Assembly (NCBI GenBank): GCA_008711295.1
Contig: VUYV01000055.1
Location: 1,538,560 to 1,602,559 of the forward strand
Origin: Anarhynchus alexandrinus
Taxonomy: Eukaryota > Chordata > Aves > Charadriiformes > Charadriidae
Direction: 5' to 3'
Length of the DNA stretch: 64,000 nt
How positions within the stretch are numbered: position 1 is the first letter of the stretch; each line of letters starts with the position of its first letter. The notes below the pieces were generated by a model. The model searched no databases. It was not told where the DNA came from and was given only the letters and a program-made list of their open reading frames with translations. Both the position numbers and the translations under genes were made by a program. Shown here one piece after another: positions 33,264 to 42,566 of this stretch.

Positions 33264-36200
33264 ATTACTTACGGTTCACCTGATTGGAGCCAATTCCCAT
33301 GTGAAAAAAAAAATTTGAGTTTTCAAGCAGAGTAGTATTTTTTGCAACCATGCCACGTTAACTCACCTGTTGAGGGCTAGCTTAGCTCTCTGTGCATGCT
33401 GCTGCAGTTGAGTTATGCTAAGGTGCCCTGCCCCATGTCCAGCCCCACAGCATTTTATAAACGATAATCCGAGGAGCTACGTGACTTTCACGTGTTTGCA
33501 GTCAAACCTGTGATGGAGCAGGGAACATCTCCCCTGCCCCTGGATTGCTATCCTTTCCCTTCGGATACACCTGGTCAGAAACTTGAGGGTGCAAGTTCTC
33601 CATGAGTTAGCACACCCATGTTATTGCCTTCTAGATAAGACATATATGTCTAATATCAAGGGAAGTGTAGCAGCAAATGGTCCAAAATCTTTTTCGCAGG
33701 AAAACTAATGGGACCTTTGCACTGCAGCTTCACTGCCACTTTTGCTCATGTTCAGCCATCCCAGGCAAACTTGGGTGGCCATAGCTGTGCTGTGATTACC
33801 TCCCTTCCTTCTGTTGTGCAGGTAAATTTTCTGCTACGTGATGAACTTTCAAATGAGGTGTCAGCCAGTGCTGTGGCACTGGCCAAGGTGGCATTGGGTG
33901 AGGAGTCCACAGCAGCAGTGTCCAACAAAGCAAAGGAGAGTGACCAGAATTGGGATAATGAGAAAAATAATCATGGGATGGTAAAGGAAGAAGAGCACTA
34001 GCCACAATCATAAACAGAACAGAAAAGGGGAATAGAAGCGGTGACTCTATTGCCACTGATGGTAGAGGAAGACGTGGACAACAAAAGCCCATGTTTTCAT
34101 TATTAAACATGTCATAATGTTACTGCCTGGGATGGCATTGGAGCAGGAGCCAAATGAGAAGGCAAGAAAAGGCAGCAAAGGGGAGAACTACAACTGCAAT
34201 AGAGAAGGCATTGAGGATTTCCAAAGGACAATCTCCTTTAGTTGGACTTCTACGCTCCTTTTTACCTTAGTCGGGTTGCAAAATCCTGCAAGGAAGGTCT
34301 CATTACAACCTGTCATACGTTTGGGCTGGGCAGCCAGACTACTCACTGCTTTCAAAACACACCTGAAATGCTGGGAAGCCCCAGAGAGCTGCCTGGTTGC
34401 ACTGATGAGAAAGAGACTTTTGAGGAGCAGACTTGGCTCTTGGGTTTCAGGGCATGGGTGACTCACGACGATGATGATGGCCTTCTTCCTCTGCCTCTTT
34501 GCATGCAGTGCTTTTGGCACGTGACACATCCAACCTTGGTTGTGCTGGTAACACTCCAGTGGTTCTGTAAGCAAACGAGCAATTTCTATGAACTTGAGCT
34601 CAGCTTCATATCTGTGCTTTTAAAAGGTTTCATTGTATTTCAAGGGCATGTTTGCTTCTTTTTGTGACTCTGAGAGCTTTTTACCTGTTTCTCTCACTCT
34701 CAGGCTTTCAGACTATGAGTTTAGCAATCAGGAAATTACTAGCATCATCCTAATTTTAGTATTGTTCATGCATTGCAAAGCAACTTGCCACACAAGAAAA
34801 AAAAACACGTTTGAGCAATATTGGTGCAATATGTCAGACATGTAGCAATATTCTCTGTGATTATCACCCCATACAATTTTCAAAGCAGTGATGAATTGTG
34901 ACAGATCCTCCTCTGAAATAACCCAGCATGGTTTATGAAATCGGTGGAAGTATATCAGCTTACATCAGCTGAGGATCTGGGCTACATTTCTAGCTTTCTG
35001 CTAATACTTTTTTATGATGGAAGTGAGTACCTGAGATGAACTGAGAGTTAACCTCTCTAGGTCCACTGTATATTCTTCTTGTGAGAAATGCTAGATATGT
35101 TTCAAACTCACTTAAACAAAGAGATGCAGCCACTGAGTACTGAAAATGAGTAACTTCTCTGGCAAAGTCTGGCGTTAATATGGTAGAAGATTCCCCCAAT
35201 TATAGCAAGTATAAGGGAGTCCAGGGGCAGTTACTGAATTTCCAAAGCGGTAAGTAAAGAAACTGTTAGAAATGATGGCAGCAGAAAGAAGACTGTACTT
35301 ACTCCTTTTTTTTTTTCCCCACAAGCAATTTGCTTTTACCTAGACGTACATCTCCAGTATGCTCACAAACGTTTTGTAATAGATATTTATATGCACAGTG
35401 AAATTGAAGTAACATGGGATCTATTACAATACCATCCGTGCCATTTAAGCTTTACAGTGAAAGACCACCATTTTCTGTGTGTGAATAGCGGAGCGCGGGG
35501 ATTAGCAAAGTGTGAATTAGCGCAGTTCTGCTGACTGGCTAAAAAGACACATATCCTTTTTTCTTGTCATTTAGAGGTGAAGAGGAGTTAATTCAGAAAA
35601 GACCAAGTTACTGACACTTTTAATAATAAAGTAACACTTCAGAATGGTGGTGCGAGATGAACGATTTGTAATGACCAGTATAACAATGTGAGAGAGACAT
35701 GACACGAGCTTCTCCCTCTGTTAACTTGTCTGAGACTGTTCAGCAGTTACCATCCTTTAGGAGCTTTTCTAGTCAGTTCTTTTTATTTATATAAGTGTCT
35801 TTTTCCAAATCTGCCAAAAATAGTATTTAAAAAGACCACACAGAGAACTGATCTACCTTACACAAATGTCTGGTGGGAAATAGTCATGTAAATTTTGATT
35901 TACTGAATGCACAAAAGAAGGAGGCCACCGCCTAAGAAATGGATGACAGCATCTGAAAGTGGTTCCAGCATTTTAAAAGCAATTATGGGGGGTAGATTTA
36001 TGCATGAAACCTGCTCTGTACATTAACTAAATTTGTGGGTTTAATCACTGGAAGGAGAAAACCAGCTATGAAATACCCAAAGTAACAGGTCATTGTATAT
36101 ATTCCCCCGAGGACATAATTTGTGTCGGTGTGTGTAGACAGGACTGCGCGTATGTGTTGCAGAAGCGACAAAGGAAAAAGTCAGTGAACATCCTCAAAAA

Positions 36201-36633
36201 GCAAATACAGGAGAATGCTGGAATATATGGCTTCCCAAATAAAGAAAATAAAGCTGTGACTATGTGAAGATTTCTTAGTATGGGAATGGCAAAGGAGTAA
36301 CGCATTCTTCACTCCAATGGAAATTAATGGAGCATGCATTCCTCATTCTCAGTCTATTTGAGGCTGCAACAGGGGATATCACATCTGGCAAAACTACTTT
36401 GAGTCATGTTATACCACTTATAACATCATCTGGACCTTAGGAAACAGCTTTCTGAAAATAAGGAATGCTGTACAGTACCTGACATTAGCCCTGTTGAAAG
36501 GTACTGATAAGTTGCAGAGGCCTAAGAAATTAAGGGCCACATTTACATGGAATTTCCCTGCACTTTATTACAGTCAATTCCCTGGTTTTGCAATTTTAAC
36601 TGCCCTTTTCCCTTAAGTGCCTTCCCCAGGGCG
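33264..36633. other. Unique noncoding sequence
   Basis: No gene is supported. The frames at 34117-34667 (up to 141 codons, three overlapping phases on both strands) show no known motif. A T-run lies near 35308. From 34850 the sequence is AT-rich unique DNA without recognised transposons. Confidence 0.55.
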
Positions 36634-36646
36634 AGCAGGGGGTGCT
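36634..36646 (+). promoter_or_regulatory. Candidate CTCF site
   Basis: AGCAGGGGGTGCT matches the core of the vertebrate CTCF motif (CCAGCAGGGGGCGCT) with T for C at one variable position; the preceding bases GCG are a poorer fit. CTCF binding needs chromatin evidence, so this is a sequence match only. Confidence 0.35.
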
Positions 36647-37974
36647 TGTTTGTGAAAGGGAACCAAATCAGTCAGAAAGGAGAGCATCTGGGACAACAAC
36701 AGAAGAACACTGTGTACCCAGAAACATTACAAAATCTGGTATAAATTGAGAGCATTCATTATTAATAGAAATACTATTTTCAAACTATGTCGCACTTTCA
36801 TCTCCGAGGATTTCACATGCTATAGTCCTGATCCTGTGTTTGTAGTCCTAACTCCCACAGTTAGCTTGATCAGATTTGATGGAATTAGTGGTGTGAGGAA
36901 GATGCACAATTTATAAAGCTTTGCAGATCTTGGCCGTAGACAGCTTCATAAAAGTTTAGCTACTGCTGGGATGGAGGGCGCTGTCCTCTAGATTTTTCCA
37001 TATATTCTGCAATATGGAATTTCTTTGCAGGAGGGGGCTGTTTTGGCCGAAGGTGGTGATTTTTTTCAAAAGCGCCTTAGGACTCCTACGGCATTCACAA
37101 AGCAGAGAAGAGCCCCGGTGTGTTAGTACCCACAGCACTGCCTTGCACATGCAGGGGTCACATTTCCCCCCTCCTTCCTGCTCTAGAACAAGTGTGAAAC
37201 GGAAACATTGTGATGCCCAGGAATATCTGAAATAAAATGAACAGAGCCCCATAGTTGAGGAAGCGGTCAGAGCTAGCTGGTGTTCATAAACCAAGCTGAT
37301 GGGAGATCTGCAAATGCAAAAGGGAGAAGGAAAGACCGTGTTAAAACCTCCTACTGGAGCACATTGGAGTAAAGGCTGTGGATAGGTTTAGTGTTTGCTT
37401 TCAAACCAGAGTGTGATTCTGAGCCAAAATACCAGATCTGTGCACCTCTGGTCTTTTAAACCAACACCTCCATCCAAATATGTTCACTTGCATCATCTGT
37501 CACCTGGCATCAGCTAGCTTAACCATCCCAGACAGGTGATCATACACTAATGCAAAAACTCTTGTATTTGTGTGTGTGTGAGAGTGTATATAGGGATAAA
37601 TGGATTGACAAGTGCTTTGTTCAGAGGACAATAGATTAGTGGTAGAGACAGAAAATTGTATACAGTGGCATGAGGTTTAGCACCCAAAGTAAACTTATGC
37701 CCTTATTAAGAAAGTACAAGGAAGCTCATTTCTGCTATAGGACTATAACGTGCAGATTTTTATTTTTTTTTTAATGTTTAGTTGTTTCCAACAATGGTTA
37801 TAAAAAGTCCCCAGCGTCCCGTCCTGCACCCATGATTATAAAAATATTTAAAGTCACAGAATGGATATATGGCTAGGCAGACACATATTTTGATTTATGT
37901 TGTACTATGGTTTAGGCACACATTTGAAGGCAAGGTTTTTGGCTGACAATAGCATCACAATAGCGGTCTTCCAG
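36647..37974. other. Unique noncoding sequence
   Basis: No gene is supported; the 112-codon minus frame at 36956-37294 is unrecognised. A short (TG)n run lies near 37570 and a T-run near 37764. Confidence 0.55.
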
Positions 37975-38036
37975 CCATATATTATAGTGATGACCCCTGA
38001 AAATTATCAGGGTTTAATACAAGGCTATAATATAGG
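37975..38036. repeat. Imperfect nested inverted repeat
   Basis: CCATATATTATAG (37975-37987) pairs with CTATAATATAGG (38025-38036), differing by one base insertion. Inside it ACCCCTGA (37993-38000) pairs with TCAGGGT (38007-38013) around a 6-base loop, with one bulge. The whole can form a two-tier foldback of about 62 nt. It lies 35 bp left of a stronger hairpin. Confidence 0.7.
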
Positions 38037-38071
38037 GTTTCTGAAAACTCTACATAAGCAATAGACAACAT

Positions 38072-38150
38072 AAAAAGTCATATTACTATTTATGTGCCAT
38101 CAAATCACATTAGGAAGGATTTGACCACATAAATAGTAAAATGACTTTTT
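38072..38150. repeat. Near-perfect 79-nt foldback (microRNA-like or MITE-like)
   Basis: The left arm 38072-38096 starts AAAAAGTCATATTACTAT and the right arm 38126-38150 ends AGTAAAATGACTTTTT. The 25-base arms are complementary at 24 of 25 positions. Pairing continues inward (TCAAATC at 38100-38106 with GATTTGA at 38118-38124) after a small asymmetric bulge, leaving a loop of about 11 bases (38107-38117). The total stem is about 32 pairs, the size of an animal pre-microRNA, and would fold in transcripts from either strand. Flanking sequence does not extend the pairing. It could instead be a tiny MITE; I saw no TA duplication at the edges. I do not recognise the arm sequences as a known microRNA. 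Confidence 0.8.
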
Positions 38151-38783
38151 GGGAATATGGAAATTGAAGAAAAATGTTTCAAATAGAAACCATAATTTAC
38201 AGAAAAATCTCAAATATACAACCATGTTATGAAAGTAGGAAAGTAAGAGAGGCAAAAAGAGAAAGGAAGACTTCTTGGAATCTTTTCCATATACTTTTGT
38301 GTAAGACTTTTTTTTTTTTTTAACAGATCCAATCAAAGATGCATCCTGTCATGTCATATCATTATTACCTATATTTATTGTATTATATTGTGAGATACGT
38401 GGGAGTTGACTGATATCTATGTTGTCAGCTGTTTGCCAGCTGTTTGCTCTTGGGATGAGCGGGGTGAATTTTAGCTTCTCAGAATCATCAAAATAAACAG
38501 CATCATTTCTCTTTGTTCTTTCTCTGCTGTGCAAAAACATTCCGTGGGTAGAAAAACTTCCCAGTCCCAGAATCTCACCCCCAAGATTTTCTTGAATCGG
38601 TTATGAATACGTATCAGTATTTATTTGGTTCTCATTGTTTGGTGATGCCAATAAAAACTGTAGAGTAAGCAAGAATAATAATTGTGGCAATTATGGAATA
38701 TCCGGAGTATAATGAGAGCTGTAAAGACAAGTGTGAAAGTACAGGGCCACTCCAAAGAAAAGTTGATTACCCAAAGAACGTAG
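38151..38783. other. Unique AT-rich noncoding sequence
   Basis: No gene is visible. T-run at about 38308-38321. A small hairpin GTTTCAAATAGAAAC lies near 38178. No transposon recognised. Confidence 0.5.
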
Positions 38784-38833
38784 TTGAAGTTGATGGGATT
38801 TTTGCCATTGACCTCAGTGTGAGCCAGGCTGAC
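38784..38833. repeat. Ancient palindromic repeat copy 1
   Basis: TGAAGTTGATGGGATTTTTG followed by CCATTGACCTCA can fold on itself: TGAAGTTGATGG pairs with CCATTGACCTCA with two mismatches. It is followed by GAGCCAGGCTGAC. The word pair resembles a palindromic interspersed repeat common in reptile and bird genomes (AAGTCAATGGGA...CCATTGACTTCA). A second copy with the same layout lies at 54355. The family name is not certain. Confidence 0.6.
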
Positions 38834-39429
38834 CTTTGCCCATGCACAAATACCAGTAGATGGGCTGTTTCTTTGCCGCAGGTCCCCTCTGTGGGACAGC
38901 GTGGTGCGGTACTGCTGCTGGCACAGCCTGTGACGTGCATCATGGACGGAACCCTTCAGTCCTCCTTCGTGGGAAGAGTGCAGAGTGGAATAAAGTTTGT
39001 CTTCAATGACTGTAATGCAAAACCCCAACACGTTCAGAAACAGAATAAAATTGTTACAAATGCTGGCAATTATTACCCTAGGTTTTTGGGAGGTGAGGGT
39101 TAAGAGGAAGCGGTTACACTCCCTGTGATCTGACTGGTACCTTTGATGAAGGAATTTCTCTCCTATGGTCCGATTTGGTAAGTTCTTAACACATCCCTAG
39201 CTTTAAAAATGTAAGCAGTGCTACTGACTTAAAGTGAATTTATCTTATGGGACGTGAATAGGACTATTTATTTGCCTAAAGTTTACCACATGCCTAAGTG
39301 CTTTGCTGGAGAGATGGTCAATATTCTTAGATTATTTTTAAGAAAAAAAAAGGCTTTTATTTTGAGATAGTAATAAATACTAAATTCTTGGAAGATTAAA
39401 GGATTGAGGAGACTTTACATGTCACTGTT
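38834..39429. other. Unique noncoding sequence
   Basis: No supported gene; the 139-codon plus frame 38684-39103 includes the palindromic repeat and has no recognised domain. Confidence 0.5.
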
Positions 39430-39488
39430 GTGCATGCACAGCTCCCTTTGAAGTCAATGGAACTTGTGTGTGCAAAAGGGCAGAGATA
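39430..39488. repeat. Ancient palindromic repeat, related copy
   Basis: TGTGCATGCACAGCTCCCTT, then TGAAGTCAATGG, then AACTTGTGTGTGCAAAAGGG. The AAGTCAATGG core and the TGTGTGTGCAAAAGGGCAGA tail resemble the same reptile/bird interspersed family as at 38784 and 54355. Only one arm of the palindrome is clear. Confidence 0.4.
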
Positions 39489-39591
39489 TAGGGCAGCAGA
39501 AGTTCATAATATTATGGCTTAGGAGCCAAAAAGATCAGGTGATATCTAGAATGAGTATATGAACTTTTAAAGGCTTGAATGCTTTGAAGTG

Positions 39592-39682
39592 CTCTTTCTT
39601 CTTTGTTCTTTCTTTCTTTTCTTTTTGTTTCCTTCTTTTTTTTTTTTCCTAAGGAAAAGAACCTGAAACTTTTTTTTTTTTT
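39592..39682. repeat. CTTT-rich and poly-T tract
   Basis: CTTT-type units followed by T12, then a 22-bp non-T interruption, then T14. The structure suggests a decayed pyrimidine microsatellite. Confidence 0.9.
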
Positions 39683-41339
39683 AACCTAGAATGTAACAGT
39701 TAAAATCCACTTGCAGGAAAGTTTGTCTTTCAGGGAGCTTCCCTGACAGTAAAACAGAATATCAGAGGTTTTTTAGAAAAGTTGAGGAGAATGTTGGGCA
39801 TATGCAAAAGGAACAAGAGGCAATCTAGAGGCAGGAGGCGATGTTGCTGCAAACAGGAAGGTGAGCTCTTGAGCATGAGAGATATACCCAGGAAGCAGAA
39901 CAATCGTACACCAAAGGAAGGTGGACAAACCCTCCAAGAGAAGAGCACGTCAGAATCTACCTCTGGGAAATCTGTTGAATCAGGAAGGCTGTGATTATTT
40001 TGTACCTTTGGATTATTTGTGTGTGCTCAAGCAAGAAAACTATATAGCTATTTACTTGCTTGCCGAAAGAAAACAATTAGCTAGCGTTCTTAGTGATGCT
40101 CTTAAATGAGAACATTATTTTCGTTTTGCAAAACACTGCTCTTATTTATTGGCTTTATTTTGGAAACCTGCAAATGTTGGATTTCTCCTTAGATTAGGGA
40201 AAGGCTTAGAGCTCTTTATGATTCTTTCTCTCCACATGAGTTACATCTAGGAAAGTGCTGAGGAAAGAACGAGGGGTGCTTAGCGCTCTCCCGCACTGCC
40301 TAATATTACTATAAAATTGCACCTTTCAAGAACTGGGATAAAGACTGTGAAGCTGAACTATTCCATTTCTGGTAACAATAGCATAATATTAATCGCTTAT
40401 TAACAGTCTCGGTCATTTGGCTTATTTCCTCATTTTCTACCAACCTTTTAAAAAATCCTGTTTTGCCCTTGCTGGTCTCTCTCTTAGGAATGGCATCAGC
40501 AGCTGTATCTTGGTTTGGAAGGATGTGTGTGTGGAAAGGGAAAGGAAGAAGGATGACAGGCTCTAGCCAACATACTTTTGCAAAACGACTGCTAACTCAC
40601 CACATTGCATTCTTTTTTTTTTTTTTCCCTGCTAATTACAGGAAAAGTGATTTATTAATATTTGTGCAATGGTAACTTCTCAGCTCACCCACAGCCTTTT
40701 CTAATCCAGCCAATTATTTTCAGTATTACTTTTAAGCTCTGACTTTAATTAATGGGGTGCAGAAGTTTAAAGCATATGGGGTTGCTTTTCTTAAGTCTGG
40801 GAACAAGCAGAGTTTAAAAACCCTGCAGATACGCTTCTCAATACTGCACTTAAACTCTGTTTCTGAAAATACTACATATAAGTTGTCACACTTTCTTCAG
40901 CTTGACATAAAATTCTGTGACGTGTCACATCAAATAGCAACAATCATGAAATTTTTAGGGATGTGTCAGTTTTGAGATATATAGTTTCTTGCTTTGATCC
41001 ATCATGGTTCGATTGGAAGATAAAATAATCACTTCAATTTCTCACTACTTTTTTATAAAAACATATAATAAAATATATATATTTAAAAATTTTCAAAGTA
41101 TTTGTTCTGAAGCCCCTTTAAACAGAAAACTGTTGTTGCTGCTAAAATCTGCTGCAAAAACAGCGCTTGAGTTGCGGTGATGTTTTTTGCCTGCCTCACA
41201 GTACAGCTTGAAAGGTGTCATCATTTGCGGATTTTGGATTTACGGATATCCATTTATGGGATCCATTTATGGATACCCATGGTCATATCTGGACAGCCTG
41301 GTCTTCCCATGTCCGGAGTATGATCCCAGCCCCATGAAG
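39683..41339. other. Unique noncoding sequence
   Basis: No gene is supported. A T-run lies at about 40612-40626, and 41030-41095 is almost pure A/T. A 13-bp tandem word ATCCATTTATGGG lies at about 41248-41275, within a locally dyad-symmetric stretch (GGATATCC...GGATACCC). Confidence 0.5.
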
Positions 41340-42140
41340 TCGGGGATGGTGACAGATACTCAGTACTTTGTGGACCGTGTCTGTCTGAATAAAACCTCGG
41401 GAGCCTTTTTAAGTGACCGAAGAGATAACCTCACAGAAACCCCTCGCTCTCTCGCCGAGCTCCCTTTAGCAACAGGTGGAGTGAGGAGCGTGCAAACTTT
41501 GCTGGGATTTCACAAGGAAGCCACATAGCTACGGCACCACCTCTCCCTCTTGGGTGAGCTCGGGATAATGAAGTGGTGAGCAAGCCCCCGGCGCCCTGGG
41601 CTCCCCCCATGCTGTACCCCCAATTCCTCTCGGGGGGTCATTCATCTCGGGCGCCTGTGGCGGCCGCGGTGGGTGGCGACACACATCTGCCGGGGGGCTG
41701 GAGCACAGCTGCGTGAGGGGAGGGGGTGCAGACGGGCAGCCCTGTCCACGGGGCGATTCATCAGCGGGACGGCTACTGCTGGGAGGAATTCCTCCCCGGC
41801 GGGATGAACCTCCAGTGACTCTTCTCGGGGGCCGAGGGCGTCCCCCTCCCGCGCGGGCAGGGCCATCGCTCAGCCCGGGGCTGAACTCTCCCTCACCCCC
41901 TGACCCCTTCTTCAACTCCCACACACGCACCAAGGCATGAACTGGGACTCCGCAGGCCCCATAACCCGCCTTCCGCTTCACGTCCAGCCCCACACTGGGC
42001 GCCAGGTGCCCCACCGGGGCAGGGGGATGGCTGCCTTCGGCCCCACAGTGTCGTCTCTGCCTCCCCTCACCTCCAACACCCAGCCGAGGAGGCCCGCCTG
42101 CCCAACCCTGACCCAACGTTGTTGCATGATGGAGGTTGCA
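41340..42140. promoter_or_regulatory. CpG-island-like block
   Basis: By hand count about 39 CpGs lie between 41581 and 42140, in GC-rich sequence (roughly two-thirds G+C by eye), compared with very few CpGs in the surrounding kilobases. The left shoulder (41340-41580) is moderately CpG-rich. Examples are GTGGCGGCCGCGGTGGG near 41657 and CCCGCGCGGGCAGG near 41849. Such clusters in vertebrates usually mark promoters or germline-unmethylated enhancers. No coding exon is recognised: the 208-codon minus frame opens with TTG and is low-complexity Pro/Gly/Arg-rich. A GTGAGC donor-like word lies at 41553, which alone proves nothing. Confidence 0.6.
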
Positions 42141-42542
42141 GCCGCCTTTTAACAATTTGGTCTTTCAATCTTCTTCTGGCCTGGCCCCTCCTGACCCTCC
42201 TGTGGGCTCTCCCCTGCGGACCCCATCACCGCTGTCTGCCCACCCTGGGCAGCACAAACTAAAGGAAAACTGTGGAGTCACTATGGGGCCTCCTCTGGTG
42301 TTGGGTGGGGATGTCCCCTCTGTTTTGGAGGAGGAAGTGGTGGCCTTCACTTGATGGCTCTGGAAGCCATGGCCAGGGTAGGGGATCATGCCTACATCCC
42401 AGGGATGTGCGACAAATGGTGTAGAGGGTGCCAGTTCCCATTTCCAAATCGTCTGGTCTGACTGTGTTGTGCTGGGGGAAGCGCTAAGGAAACAGAAGCC
42501 CAAGGACAGCAGCTGAACCTTTGTGCTTTGTGTTTTTCTTCC
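42141..42542. other. Unique noncoding sequence
   Basis: No gene is supported. GC-rich shoulder of the preceding block; frames overlap on both strands without known motifs. Confidence 0.5.
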
Positions 42543-42566
42543 TTTTTTTTTTTTTTTTTTTTTTTN
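42543..42566 (+). repeat. T23 homopolymer ending in an ambiguous base
   Basis: A run of 23 T followed by the only N in the window (42566). The N is probably an assembly or polishing failure at the homopolymer, and the run length is unreliable. Confidence 0.95.

Noticed and set aside
41529..42155. 208-codon minus-strand open frame
   Set aside because: It opens with TTG, is low-complexity Pro/Gly/Arg-rich as expected from GC-rich sequence, and shows no domain I recognise.
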